The position numbers were made by a program, and so were the translations under genes. A stretch of 64,000 bases of DNA from Geomonas ferrireducens (GTDB lineage Bacteria > Desulfobacterota > Desulfuromonadia > Geobacterales > Geobacteraceae). Below are positions 18,893 to 27,881 of this stretch, piece after piece. Location of the stretch: NCBI RefSeq assembly GCF_004917065.1, contig NZ_SSYA01000002.1, forward strand, positions 473,897 to 537,896, read 5' to 3'. The stretch's first letter is position 1; each line of letters starts with the position of its first letter. The notes under the pieces are model-generated. The model made no database searches. It was not told where the DNA came from and worked only from the letters and a program-made list of their open reading frames with translations.

Positions 18893-19669
18893 ATGTGCAG
18901 AGGCATAATCGGCTGCTACATCTTCCTCTCTTTTCTTCTCACGGGATGCGGTCTGGCAGTGCGATATCCCCGGGAATGCAGTTATGAAATGCCCAGTACC
19001 GGGATTCACGATTTCTTTGGGGTTGGCACCCCGAAAGCCTCGACGAAGTCTGAATTTCTGAAGGAGTGGGGGAAACCCGATGAGGTAATAAACGGTGCTG
19101 ACGGAAAAGACACCTGGGTCTACCGCGGAAAGATGTGGTGCGGCCCGATCCCGGTCTTTATTCTGCCGGTACCACTGCTGCTGCCGCTTTGCGACAGATT
19201 CGACCGCATCACCTTCAATGGGGAGCGAGGCGAGTCGCTCCATACCCGAAAGGGTAATTTCTTTTACATTATTATTCCACTGGCCGCTGGGGACGACCCT
19301 CCGTGCCGATGCCCCGTGACCGTCGCCCCCTCGTATGCCGGGAAAAGCGCTCCTGATTCGTCAGCTCTGGTGGTTCTGTATCAAACCGGACTATCCCTGC
19401 CGAACCTTTACACGATGGTGTACCTGGACGGCCATTACGTCGCCGCCTTCAGAGGCTCGACCTGTTATGCCTTCCTTACGCCACCGGGGAAAAGGGAATT
19501 CACCATCGGCAGCGAACCGCGAACCCGGTGCACTTTCACGCTGGAGGCCGGCCACTCCTACTATGTAAGGGTAAACAGGAACGTTTTCAGCAAGACAGAT
19601 TTCGAGATGGTCGGTCCCGTGGAAGGAAAAAACGAGACGGCCGGCTGTACCGTGCTTGGGCCGCCTTGA
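18893..19669 (+). CDS. DUF2846-type lipoprotein
   Basis: This 258-residue predicted lipoprotein has signal peptide MCRGIIGCYIFLSFLLTGC with lipobox LLTGC. The N-terminal half contains a SmpA/OmlA-like stretch (FFGVGTPKASTKSEFLKEWGKPDEVINGADGKDTWVYRGK). The C-terminal half resembles DUF2846 (YLDGHYVAAFRGSTCYAFLTPPGKREF, LEAGHSYYVRVNRNV). AAGGGGGTGATTT precedes the ATG. Base composition is slightly less GC-biased than its neighbours. Function is unknown; an envelope role follows from the lipobox. Confidence 0.78.
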   Translation: MCRGIIGCYIFLSFLLTGCGLAVRYPRECSYEMPSTGIHDFFGVGTPKASTKSEFLKEWGKPDEVINGADGKDTWVYRGKMWCGPIPVFILPVPLLLPLCDRFDRITFNGERGESLHTRKGNFFYIIIPLAAGDDPPCRCPVTVAPSYAGKSAPDSSALVVLYQTGLSLPNLYTMVYLDGHYVAAFRGSTCYAFLTPPGKREFTIGSEPRTRCTFTLEAGHSYYVRVNRNVFSKTDFEMVGPVEGKNETAGCTVLGPP

Positions 19670-19702
19670 GGATGAAGGAGGGGGGGGCTAGCAGTGAGTG
19701 CA

Positions 19703-19745
19703 CAAAAAAGCCGGGAGGAGCTAAGTCTCCTCCCGGCTTTTTTTA
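19703..19745. terminator. Bidirectional intrinsic terminator between convergent genes
   Basis: AAAAAGCCGGGAGGAG and CTCCTCCCGGCTTTTTTT form a 16-bp stem around a 6-nt loop, with A-tracts on one side and T-tracts on the other. It lies between the plus-strand lipoprotein gene and minus-strand htpG and can stop both. Confidence 0.93.
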
Positions 19746-19760
19746 CGTGGAGCCGACAGG

Positions 19761-21695
19761 CTACTTGCCGCCGACGACCATGAGCTCGCTCACGAGCCTG
19801 GTGAAACGGAGCGGGTCCTTGATCGGCGAGCCTTCGGTCAGAAGGGCTTGGTCGAAGAGGAGCTCGCTGTAGTCGGCGAGTTTCGGGTTCGACTTGTCTT
19901 TCTCGTACATGGCGGTCATCACCTGCATGATCTGGTGCTCGGGGTTGAGCTCGAGGATCCTTTTCCCTTCCGGCACTTCCTGGTTCATCGCCTTAAGGAT
20001 CTTCTCCATGTTGGCGTTGAGCCCCATCTCGTCCGCTACGAGGCAGCAGGCGCTCTCGGTGAGACGGGAGGAGAGCCGCACCTCCTTGACCCTGTCCTTC
20101 AGGGTTTCCTGGATGAAGTCGAGGATGCCGCCGAACTCCTTCTTGGCCTCCTCCTTCTTCGCCTCCTTCTCCTTCTTTTCCTCCTCGCTGTCCAGCTCGA
20201 GGTCGCCCCTGTCGATCGCCTTCAGGTGCTTTTCCTGGTACTCGTTGATCGCCTGCACCACCCACTCGTCGACCGGATCGGTCATGTAGAGGACCTCGTA
20301 GTCCTTCTTGCGCAGGGCCTCCATGTAGGGGGAGTTCTCAACCGACTCGCGGGACATGCCGGTGATGAAGTAGATCTCCTTCTGTCCTTCGGGCATGCGC
20401 TCGACGTATTCCTTGAGCGACGTGAACTTCCCTTTCTCGGTCTTAGAGCTCTCGAAGAGGAGGAGGTCCTGCAGCTTCTCCTTGTTGGCGTAGTCGAAGT
20501 GGATCCCTTCCTTCAGCACCGGACCGAACTCGCCGTAGAACTTCAGGTAGTCGTCGATGTTCTTCTCCTTCATCTCGGAGAGGGTGGAGAGTACCTTGCC
20601 GACGAGCGATTTCTGGATGCGCTTGATCTGCACGTCCTCCTGCAGGATCTCACGGGAGACGTTGAGCGGCAGGTCCGCCGAATCGACCACACCCTTGATG
20701 AAACGGAGGTAGTCGGGGAGAAGCGCCTCGCAGTTGTCGGTGATGTAGACCCGCTTCACGTAGAGGTGCACGCCCTTTTTGTGGTCGCGCAGGAAGAGGT
20801 CGTAGGGCTTGTGCGACGGGATGTAGACGATGGACTTGAACTCGCTCACCCCCTCGGCCGAGTAGTGGATGGTGGAAAGGGGCTTGTCGTAGTCGTGGGA
20901 GATGTGCTTGTAGAACTCCTCGTACTCCTCCTCGGTGATCTCGCTCTTCGGACGGGTCCAGATCGCCTTCATGGAGTTCAAGGTCTCCTCGACGGTATTC
21001 TCGATGGTGCCGCCCCCCTCGATGACGTTGCCGTCCTGATCCTTCACCGGCTCGGTGCGGGTCACGTCCATAACGACCGGGTACTGGACGTAGTCGGAGT
21101 ACTTCTTCACGATGGAGCGGATCTTCCACTCATCGAGGAACTCCTTCATGTCGCCTTTCAGGTGCAGCACGATCTCGGTGCCGCGGGTCTCCTTCTCACA
21201 TTCCTCGATGGAGTAGGAGCCGTCGCCGGCCGATTCCCAGCGGCAGCCGAACTGCTTCTCGCCCGCCTTGCGGGTGGTGAGCTCCACCTTGTCCGCGACC
21301 ATGAAGGAGGCGTAGAAGCCGACGCCGAACTGGCCGATCAGCTCCGGATTGTCGGAAAGGTTCTTTTCCTTCAGGGCTGCCACGAAGCTCTTGGTGCCGG
21401 ACTTGGCGATGGTGCCGATGTTGTCGGCAACCTCATCCATGCTCATGCCGATGCCGTTGTCGGTGATGGTGAGGGTCCCCGCCTCCTTGTCGGCGTGCAG
21501 CTTGATCTTCCATTCGGTGTTTCCCTCCAGCAGTTCCATGTTGGAGTGGGATTCGAACTTTATCTTGTCAATGGCGTCAGATGCGTTAGAGATGAGCTCC
21601 CTTAAGAAGATTTCCTTGTTGGAGTAGAGGGAGTGGATCACCAGGTCCAAAAGCTGCTGGACCTCGGTCTCGAACTTCTTGACGGTTTTGGCCAT
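19761..21695 (-). CDS. htpG: Chaperone protein HtpG (Hsp90)
   Basis: HtpG is the cytosolic ATP-dependent Hsp90 chaperone. The 644-residue protein begins [43 protein letters not shown], the classic N-terminal ATP-binding (GHKL) domain. DNGIGMS and [13 protein letters not shown] follow. The middle domain has the conserved [18 protein letters not shown] and KRIQKSL segments, and a charged linker lies near residue 505. AAAGGAGACCAC precedes the ATG. CCTTGAAA, the -35 form used by heat-shock sigma32, occurs on the minus strand at 21760-21767, but no convincing CCCCAT follows, so heat regulation is only suggested. Confidence 0.97.
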   Translation of the reverse strand: MAKTVKKFETEVQQLLDLVIHSLYSNKEIFLRELISNASDAIDKIKFESHSNMELLEGNTEWKIKLHADKEAGTLTITDNGIGMSMDEVADNIGTIAKSGTKSFVAALKEKNLSDNPELIGQFGVGFYASFMVADKVELTTRKAGEKQFGCRWESAGDGSYSIEECEKETRGTEIVLHLKGDMKEFLDEWKIRSIVKKYSDYVQYPVVMDVTRTEPVKDQDGNVIEGGGTIENTVEETLNSMKAIWTRPKSEITEEEYEEFYKHISHDYDKPLSTIHYSAEGVSEFKSIVYIPSHKPYDLFLRDHKKGVHLYVKRVYITDNCEALLPDYLRFIKGVVDSADLPLNVSREILQEDVQIKRIQKSLVGKVLSTLSEMKEKNIDDYLKFYGEFGPVLKEGIHFDYANKEKLQDLLLFESSKTEKGKFTSLKEYVERMPEGQKEIYFITGMSRESVENSPYMEALRKKDYEVLYMTDPVDEWVVQAINEYQEKHLKAIDRGDLELDSEEEKKEKEAKKEEAKKEFGGILDFIQETLKDRVKEVRLSSRLTESACCLVADEMGLNANMEKILKAMNQEVPEGKRILELNPEHQIMQVMTAMYEKDKSNPKLADYSELLFDQALLTEGSPIKDPLRFTRLVSELMVVGGK

Positions 21696-21795
21696 GTCTT
21701 CGTGGTCTCCTTTGTGCTTGAGTGGGTGCTCGCCGGAAGATAAGCATTGTGGCTTCTGATTTCAAGGGGCGGGAGGAAAAAAACGAAAAGCTTTA

Positions 21796-21872
21796 CCACA
21801 GAGGACACAGAGGTCCACAGAGGTCACAGAGGTCACAGAGGTCACAGAGGTCACAGAGGTCACAGAGGAGAG
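21796..21872 (+). repeat. Short tandem repeat, 9-bp unit TCACAGAGG
   Basis: The stretch repeats ACAGAGG-type units, with at least five consecutive perfect copies of the 9-mer TCACAGAGG and degenerate copies before. About 50 bp later (21905-21950) the complementary forms CCTCTGTG and CTCTGTGTCCTCTGTG appear, so the block is a degenerate inverted repeat. It fills most of the 267-bp gap between htpG and the exonuclease gene, where no protein gene is evident. Its build is like that of the CGCAAAG element near 36910. Confidence 0.85.
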
Positions 21873-21962
21873 GCCGTAAAGGTTTAAAACCCGCTTCACG
21901 CTGTTCCTCTGTGTGGGACGTGGCTTTTACTCTGTGTCCTCTGTGTTCCGGTTTTACGGTTT

Positions 21963-23030
21963 TTAAAGCTTCAGGTATTGCCTCAGTATGGCGGGGTGCA
22001 GGTGCTCTTTCATCACCTCCCACGCCTCGCGTAGCGCCTCGGCGTCTTGCAGGGCGTGGTGCGGCGAAAGGTCACGACAGGCGTCGTCGTGCGCCTGCTT
22101 GAGCAGCGGGCGCAGTTCGGGAAGGCTCTCGCTGTAGAAATGCAGCGGGGTAGGGTAGAGGTTAGGGGGGAGTTCGTGATGCAAAAGCTCGAGCATGAGC
22201 ACCCAGTCGTACCCGGGCGCATCGGTCACCACGCGTACCGGGACACCGAAGCCTGCGAGCCATTCGCGCAACCGGCGCGCCGCGTAGCCGCTTTCCTGGA
22301 AGAATTCGCCGCCGGTTAACTGCGGCAGCACCTTCTCGACCACGAACGCTGAGCACCCCTCGCGGCTCCAGCCGTTTTCCAGCTCCGCGTAGTAGCTCTC
22401 GCCGCTCTCGGCGACCAGGGCTATGCTGATCAACTGCGGGTAGTCGAAATCGGTGAACTCGGTGTCCAGGAAAAGGAGCTTGGGTCTTTGCGTGACGAGG
22501 TTCTCTGGAATGGGGACGCTCTTCACCTTATGGGGCCTGCGCTGCGCCGCGTGTGACTGGCAGAGCGTCTTTGCGAAGCCGTGGCCAAGCTGCAGCGATC
22601 CCGGTTCGCCGCACTCCTCGCAGAGTGCGGCCGCTCTGTGTTCCGCGTCCCGGGCGAGTTCCTTCACGATGAAGGAGCCAGACTCCACCCGGACAAAGAG
22701 CCCGCCCAGTCGCTCCTCGGCCTTGAAGTGCCCGATGCGCGGCATGCCGAGGTGCTCCATCGCCTCTATGGCGGTGCAGAGGTCCCACACCAGCGGATAC
22801 CACCCCTCGCCGCAACGCACGCTTCCGGCAGGCTCCTTCAGGTAGCGCGGGAAGCGCGAGAGGAGCTTCTCCCGTGCGATGCTCCCCTCCGGTTTCACCC
22901 ACTTGTCCCAGGACAGGAACATCTTCTCCGTGGCGCGTTTGAAGCGGACGATGAGGTCGACCACCCCGAGGGCGAAGGCCGAAAGACGCTTTTTAATTGT
23001 GTTCAGTACCGGCATAGTTTTCATTAGCAC
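21963..23030 (-). CDS. DEDDh 3'-5' exonuclease fused to an N-terminal GWYPL/zinc-knuckle domain
   Basis: This 355-residue protein has two parts. Residues 70-165 carry CGEGWYPLVWDLC, a KAEERLGGLFVRVESG stretch and CEECGEPGSLQ...GHGFAKTLCQSHA. This is a CxxC...C...H cluster like that of small phage- or mobile-element-borne proteins of unknown role. Residues 185-350 form a DEDDh exonuclease: FLDTEFTDF (Asp and Glu of ExoI), a central VTDAPGYDW (ExoII Asp) and HHALQDAEAL (HxxxxD of ExoIII). DEDDh enzymes trim RNA or DNA 3' ends. The start may be ATG 23030 or the ATG two codons later. It stands alone, divergent from trpE. The fusion is uncommon in my experience; the substrate is unknown. Confidence 0.75.
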   Translation of the reverse strand: MLMKTMPVLNTIKKRLSAFALGVVDLIVRFKRATEKMFLSWDKWVKPEGSIAREKLLSRFPRYLKEPAGSVRCGEGWYPLVWDLCTAIEAMEHLGMPRIGHFKAEERLGGLFVRVESGSFIVKELARDAEHRAAALCEECGEPGSLQLGHGFAKTLCQSHAAQRRPHKVKSVPIPENLVTQRPKLLFLDTEFTDFDYPQLISIALVAESGESYYAELENGWSREGCSAFVVEKVLPQLTGGEFFQESGYAARRLREWLAGFGVPVRVVTDAPGYDWVLMLELLHHELPPNLYPTPLHFYSESLPELRPLLKQAHDDACRDLSPHHALQDAEALREAWEVMKEHLHPAILRQYLKL

Positions 23031-23056
23031 CAGATTCTACCAGAGTACCCCGTTTC

Positions 23057-23085
23057 TTGACACCATTTCCCAGCTATGTTAATAA
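23057..23085 (+). promoter_or_regulatory. trpE: Sigma70-type promoter of trpE
   Basis: TTGACA at 23057-23062, a 17-bp spacer, and TAATAA at 23080-23085 as the -10 element. The leader of about 65 nt to the trpE start shows no clear Trp-rich leader peptide or terminator/antiterminator pair, so attenuation by a leader peptide is not supported. Confidence 0.6.
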
Positions 23086-23157
23086 AGTCGGGCTAAAACT
23101 CTATGCCCGGCAAGGGGATAGCCCCACCAAACACCTCGCAGCGCAACAAGGAGCCCC

Positions 23158-24633
23158 ATGTATTTCCCCGATTTCGCTTCGTTCCAGACCCTGTCAGCAC
23201 AGGGCAACCTGATTCCGGTTTACCGTGAGATCCTGGCCGACCTGGACACTCCGGTAGGTGCCTTCAAAAAGATCGACGACGGCCGTTTCGGCTTTCTGTT
23301 CGAGAGTATTGAGGGGGGGGAGAAGTGGGGGCGCTACACCTTTCTTGGCTCATCGCCGGCGGTAGTGATCCGCGGCAAGGACAACTGGGTCGAGATCGTG
23401 GAGGGGGGGGCGGTGAGCCGCGTCGAGGTGGCCGATCCGCTGAACTACATCCGCGACTACATGGCCCGCTACCAGCCGGTCGAGGTAGCCGGGATTCCGA
23501 GGTTCTTCGGCGGCGCCGTGGGGTACCTCGGCTATGACGCGGTGCGCCATTTCGAGACCCTGCCGGACAGCAACCCGAGGCTCATCGATACCTACGACTC
23601 CTACTTCATCATCACCGACACCATGATCATCTTCGACAGCCTGAGCCAGAAGATCAAGGTCGTTTCCAACGCGCATCTCGACGGAGATACCTCTCCCGAG
23701 GCGGCCTACGCCGACGCGGTGAGCAAGATAGAAGGGCTCATCGAGCGCCTGAAGAAACCCCTTCCCGCGCAGCCGAAGAAAGCCGCCACCGGGAAGGTGG
23801 AACTCTCCTCCAACGTGAAGCGCGAGGAGTTCGAGCAGGCGGTGACCCGTGCCAAGGAGTACGTGAGAAGCGGTGACATCATCCAGGTTGTGCTCTCCCA
23901 GCGCTTCTCAGGTGAGCTGACCGTAGATCCCTTCGACATCTACCGGGTGCTGAGGACGCTCAACCCTTCGCCCTACATGTTCTTCCTCCGCCTCGAGGAC
24001 ACCATGGTGGTCGGGGCATCCCCCGAGGTCATGGTCCGCAAGGAGGGGGAGCTTGTCGAACTGCGCCCCATCGCAGGCACCCGTACGCGCGGCGCCACAC
24101 CTGCCGCCGACGAGGAGCTGGCGCGTGACCTTCTGGCCGATCCCAAGGAGTGCGCCGAGCACGTCATGCTGGTCGATCTCGGGAGAAACGATCTCGGGCG
24201 CGTCTGCACCACGGGGAGCGTGAAAGTCTCCGAGCTGATGGTCATCGAGCGATACTCGCACGTCATGCACATCGTCTCCAACGTGCAGGGAAACCTCGCC
24301 CCTGGCTTCGATGCCTTCGACGTGGTGCGCGCCACCTTCCCGGCGGGAACCCTGTCGGGGGCGCCGAAGGTGCGCGCCATGGAGATCATCGACGAGTTGG
24401 AAGTGGCGCGGCGAGAAGTCTACGGCGGGGCCGTCGGCTATTTCTCCTTCTCTGGCAACATGGACATGGCCATAGCCATCCGCACCCTCGTCATCAAGGA
24501 CGGCAAGGTGCATCTGCAGGCCGGCGCCGGCATCGTGGCCGACTCCGACCCCGCCTCCGAGTACATGGAGACGGTGAACAAAGCGAAGGCCGTGGTTAAG
24601 GCGATCGAGGCGGCCGAGCGTGGCATCGACTAG
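23158..24633 (+). CDS. trpE: Anthranilate synthase component I
   Basis: TrpE converts chorismate to anthranilate using ammonia supplied by the TrpG subunit. The 491-residue protein has the N-terminal regulatory part, including GRYTFLGSSPAVVI in the feedback-inhibition region. The chorismate-binding domain contains IQVVLSQRF, PSPYMFFLRLEDTMVVGASPE, RPIAGTRTRG, HVMLVDLGRNDLGRV, ATFPAGTLSGAPKVRAMEIIDELE and GAVGYFSFSGNMD. AAGGAGCCCC precedes the ATG. The matching trpG lies 5.8 kb downstream on the same strand, so trpE is a monocistronic unit here, ended by its own terminator. Confidence 0.97.
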   Translation: MYFPDFASFQTLSAQGNLIPVYREILADLDTPVGAFKKIDDGRFGFLFESIEGGEKWGRYTFLGSSPAVVIRGKDNWVEIVEGGAVSRVEVADPLNYIRDYMARYQPVEVAGIPRFFGGAVGYLGYDAVRHFETLPDSNPRLIDTYDSYFIITDTMIIFDSLSQKIKVVSNAHLDGDTSPEAAYADAVSKIEGLIERLKKPLPAQPKKAATGKVELSSNVKREEFEQAVTRAKEYVRSGDIIQVVLSQRFSGELTVDPFDIYRVLRTLNPSPYMFFLRLEDTMVVGASPEVMVRKEGELVELRPIAGTRTRGATPAADEELARDLLADPKECAEHVMLVDLGRNDLGRVCTTGSVKVSELMVIERYSHVMHIVSNVQGNLAPGFDAFDVVRATFPAGTLSGAPKVRAMEIIDELEVARREVYGGAVGYFSFSGNMDMAIAIRTLVIKDGKVHLQAGAGIVADSDPASEYMETVNKAKAVVKAIEAAERGID

Positions 24634-24656
24634 ACCTTATTGTTTGGAACGCTCAG

Positions 24657-24692
24657 GAAAAGGCGACCGGAATTCCGGCCGCCTTTTTTTAT
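24657..24692 (+). terminator. Intrinsic terminator after trpE
   Basis: AAAGGCGACCGGAA and TTCCGGCCGCCTTT form a stem with one mismatch, followed by a T-run. It separates trpE transcription from the repeat region and signalling genes. Confidence 0.88.
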
Positions 24693-24769
24693 TGGTGTGC
24701 CCGGGAATTCTCGATAAGAAGCCTGTCAGGTAACCCGAGTCCTCTCTTGCCGAGAACGGTGGCCTTATA

Positions 24770-24930
24770 GCTCCCCCCTTTGCGAAGGGGGGACGGGGGG
24801 GATTTGCTTTTGTCGTTGTTCTTCATCTGTTCATTTATTTAACGCAGCGTCCGCGATGGCTGCGGCCGCATGAGCTTATATGGTTCGCCCGAGGCAAATC
24901 CCCTCTGTCCCCCCTTCGCAAAGGGGGGAA
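24770..24930. repeat. Inverted repeat pair of a dispersed G/C-run element
   Basis: The arm at about 24770-24807 (CCCCCCTTTGCGAAGGGGGG plus ACGGGGGGGATTTGC) is almost the exact reverse complement of the arm at about 24893-24930. Each arm is itself hairpin-forming (CCCCCCTT TGCG AAGGGGGG). A third, partial copy (CCTTCGCAAAGGGGGGACGT) lies near 24991-25011. The build resembles REP/MITE-type palindromic elements. No gene is evident between the arms. Confidence 0.8.
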
Positions 24931-25120
24931 CGTGGTGCCAAGCTCACTGCTTCGAGGCTAAAGTAAAGATGCGTCCCGGAATTTCCTGAAGAACCTTCGC
25001 AAAGGGGGGACGTTAGGGCTCATGCAGTGCTTTGTAGGTAGCTGTGCTTCGCGTTCCCCGGAATGCCCTGAAGAACCTGTGAATTTTTGGGGGGCGCCCG
25101 GCAGGAGCTCCCGCGGACGC

Positions 25121-25540
25121 GTGAGAAGTTGATACGCGCGCGCTGCAAAATTCCACGACCACGTTTCAAGTTTGTGCGTACGTGTTGCAAACTCGTACGA
25201 GGACGTTTCAACTTTGTACGCGCACGTTGCAAACTTGTACGGGGACGTTTCACGTTTGTATGTGGTCGTTGCAAACTTGTACGGGGACATTTCACGTTTG
25301 TACGTGGTCGTTGCAAACTTGCAGGGGTACGTTTCAAGTTTGTACGGGGTCGTTGCAATCTTGCTCGAGGACGTTTCAAGTTTGTACGTGCGCGTTGCAA
25401 ACTTCCACGGGGACGTTTCTAGTTTGTACGCACGCGTTGCAAACTTATGCGGGGACGTTTCAACTTTGTACGCACGTGTTGGAAATTTCCGCGGGCGCGT
25501 TGCAAATTAGCATGCGCTAGTTGAAAAAACGTACCCACGC
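25121..25540. repeat. Tandem array of about twenty 21-bp units (alternating, 42-bp higher-order repeat)
   Basis: Units of exactly 21 bp alternate between a GTTTCAAGTTTGTACGNGGNC type and a GTTGCAAACTTGTACGGGGAC type. They start in register at 25121, 25142, 25163, 25184 and so on to 25520. Copies are diverged, with the GTTNCAA core best kept. Because 21 is divisible by three, five of six reading frames stay open for 110 codons or more and encode heptad-like repeats, for example a VANLYGDVS...LY pattern. No ribosome-binding site or family supports a protein. The rest of the 24634-25809 gap holds the inverted repeats described above and nothing else I can assign. Confidence 0.9.
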
Positions 25541-25809
25541 GTATGGGATATGCACTGGCAGATTTCCCTCTGCTGTTAAAAGGTCTGACTCAAACTTTTT
25601 TACGCGGAACCGCCATGTTAATCGGTAACTGTGTTTGTAGCGCTTATTCATTCTCAAGAAATCTAAGCGGCAAGGATCTGACAAGATGTGTGCAATTTAA
25701 TTTTATGTTGTAAAGGAAATAACACACAGGAGAAAAAAACATAGTAAAATTTTCCCGTTAATCCATCCTTCCGTCCGATCTGTTTAATGCAGCCGCAGGA
25801 GCCGATTGT

Positions 25810-27858
25810 ATGGGTAGTGCTTGTCCCGTGAAGAAAGTCCTCATTGTCGAAGATGACGATTCCCACGCAGAACTGATACGGCGCGGATTCAGCGATTGTA
25901 CCGACCAGTACGAGCTGACCGTCGCCGTAAGCCTCCAGGAAGCCCTGGTACGGGTCCGCAGCCGTGACTACGACATCGTGCTCACTGATTATCTTTTACC
26001 CGACGGCAAGGGGGGAGACCTGGTTGCCCAATCCGCCGACATCGCCCCAGTTGTAGTAATGACGTCGCACGGAAACGAACAGGTAGCGGTCGAGGCGATG
26101 AAATCTGGCGCCATCGACTATGTGGTCAAGATGCCCGAGGTTTTCGAGGCCATGCCGCGCATCGTGGAGCGCGCTTTGCGCGAGTGGGACCACATCCTGG
26201 AGCACCGCCGGGCCGAGGAGGCGTTGAGGCTGCAAAGCCACCGCCTGGAGCACGAGGTGGCGGAACGCGAACTGGCGCAGGAGGCGCTGCAGGAACAGGC
26301 GCTCCTCTTGAAGAAGGAGATCGCCGAACGAAAACTCGCCCAGGAGACCCTGCGCCTTAGCGAGGAGAAGTTTCACAAGGCCTTTGACAGCGCCCCCCTC
26401 ATCATGGTGATCACCGACATGGAGGACGGCGTCTTCATCGACGTGAACCGCAAGTTCGTAGAACTTTCCGGCTACAGTCGGGAGGAGGTGCTTGGCAGAA
26501 CCTCGACTTCCCTCGGCTGGATCGACACGGCGGACCGCGCGGCGCTGCTGGACAAACTCAACCGGCAGGGGGTCGTCACCGGACATGTGGTCACGCTCCA
26601 CGCGAAGGACGGCCGCGTACTGAAAGGTGAGTATTATTGCGAACGGATCGTTGTGGACGGAAGCGAGCGGCTTTTGGCCATCGCCCTCGACATCACCGAG
26701 CGGGTCAAACTCGAGGAACAGTTGCGCCACTCCCAAAAGCTCGAGGCGGTCGGGATCCTCGCGGGCGGCGTGGCCCATGACTTCAACAACATACTCACCG
26801 TGATCGGCGGGTACTGCGAACTGTTGAAACTCGATCTCGATGAGGGGAACCCGGTCAGGGACAAGGTGCTGCAGATTTCAGCCGCAGCGGATCGGGCCGC
26901 CAACCTGACCCGAAGTCTCCTTGCCTTCAGCCGCAAGGGAGAGGTGAAGGCGGCTCCGGCGAACTTGAACGAAATCGTCAAGGGGGTCCAGAAGTTCCTG
27001 CAGCGCATCATCGGCGAGGACATTGCCCTCAGCACATCCCTGTGCGAGGAACCGCTCTGGGCCGTTGTCGACACCGGCCAGATCGAGCAGGTGCTGATGA
27101 ACCTCGGGGCCAACGCGCGCGATGCCATGCCCAAGGGAGGGCGGCTCATGGTCCAGACCGAGTACCACGAGATTGACGAGGCCTTCGTGCACGCCCACGG
27201 CTTCGGTGAGCCCGGCCACTACGCCCTTTTGACCGTCTCCGACACCGGGGAGGGAATGGACGAGACGACGCGGAAGAAGATCTTCGATCCCTTCTTCACC
27301 ACGAAGGTCGTCGGCAAGGGGACCGGCCTCGGCCTTGCCATCGTGTACGGGATCATCACGCAGCACAGGGGGTTCGTGAACGTCTACAGCGAGCCCGGCA
27401 TAGGCTCCACCTTCCGCATCTACCTTCCCGCCATCGGGACGGAAAAGCGCGAGAAGACGGTGGCACCCCCTCCAGAGCCGGTGATGCAGGGGACGGAGAC
27501 CATCCTCGTCGCGGAAGATGACCTGCACGTTCTCGACCTGGTTTCCTCCATCCTGCAGCAGTTCGGCTACACCATCATCCATGCCGCCAACGGTCTTGAG
27601 GCGGTGCAGAAATTCAAGGAAAACCCGCAGATCAACCTGGTGCTCATGGACATCATCATGCCGGTGATGAACGGTAAGGAAGCGGCAGAGAACATCCGCG
27701 GCATGTGCCCCGACGCCAAGATCCTCTTCACGAGCGGTTACACGGCCGACATCATCCGCAGCAGAAGCGATCTGGACGAGGGGGCCGAACTGGTTATGAA
27801 GCCGGTAAAGCCGGCCGTCCTCCTCAAGAAGGTCCGCGACATGCTGGACCGTTCTTAA
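25810..27858 (+). CDS. Cytoplasmic hybrid histidine kinase (receiver-PAS-HisKA-HATPase-receiver)
   Basis: This 682-residue protein without membrane spans has an N-terminal receiver (residues 8-130: EDDDSHAELI, LTDYLLPDGKGGD, MTSHG, VKMPE). A coiled-coil linker (about 135-185) and a PAS domain (about 188-305; SAPLIMVITDMEDGVFIDVNRKFVELSGYSREE) follow. The HisKA His lies in GGVAHDFNNIL near residue 321. The HATPase domain has NLGANARDAMP, DTGEGMD and GKGTGLGLAIVYG, and a C-terminal receiver contains LMDIIMPVMNGKE. AGGAG lies 8 bp before the ATG. It is the first of three same-strand signalling genes, separated from the next by 23 bp. Confidence 0.91.
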   Translation: MGSACPVKKVLIVEDDDSHAELIRRGFSDCTDQYELTVAVSLQEALVRVRSRDYDIVLTDYLLPDGKGGDLVAQSADIAPVVVMTSHGNEQVAVEAMKSGAIDYVVKMPEVFEAMPRIVERALREWDHILEHRRAEEALRLQSHRLEHEVAERELAQEALQEQALLLKKEIAERKLAQETLRLSEEKFHKAFDSAPLIMVITDMEDGVFIDVNRKFVELSGYSREEVLGRTSTSLGWIDTADRAALLDKLNRQGVVTGHVVTLHAKDGRVLKGEYYCERIVVDGSERLLAIALDITERVKLEEQLRHSQKLEAVGILAGGVAHDFNNILTVIGGYCELLKLDLDEGNPVRDKVLQISAAADRAANLTRSLLAFSRKGEVKAAPANLNEIVKGVQKFLQRIIGEDIALSTSLCEEPLWAVVDTGQIEQVLMNLGANARDAMPKGGRLMVQTEYHEIDEAFVHAHGFGEPGHYALLTVSDTGEGMDETTRKKIFDPFFTTKVVGKGTGLGLAIVYGIITQHRGFVNVYSEPGIGSTFRIYLPAIGTEKREKTVAPPPEPVMQGTETILVAEDDLHVLDLVSSILQQFGYTIIHAANGLEAVQKFKENPQINLVLMDIIMPVMNGKEAAENIRGMCPDAKILFTSGYTADIIRSRSDLDEGAELVMKPVKPAVLLKKVRDMLDRS

Positions 27859-27881
27859 CGTCCAAAGGAGTGGCCGCAGGC

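Noticed and set aside
19848-21605. 585-residue open frame opposite htpG
   Set aside because: Shadow of the htpG codon bias on the other strand; it has no domain and starts inside htpG.
22993-23157. trp leader peptide or attenuator before trpE
   Set aside because: No Trp-rich short frame and no alternative hairpins could be found in the leader of about 65 nt.
25172-25520. Overlapping open frames in the 21-bp array as repeat proteins
   Set aside because: All arise because the unit length is a multiple of three; no ribosome-binding site, no known family, and several frames are equally open.
25121-25540. CRISPR array
   Set aside because: Units are directly abutting with no unique spacers of constant length, copies are strongly diverged and no cas genes are nearby.
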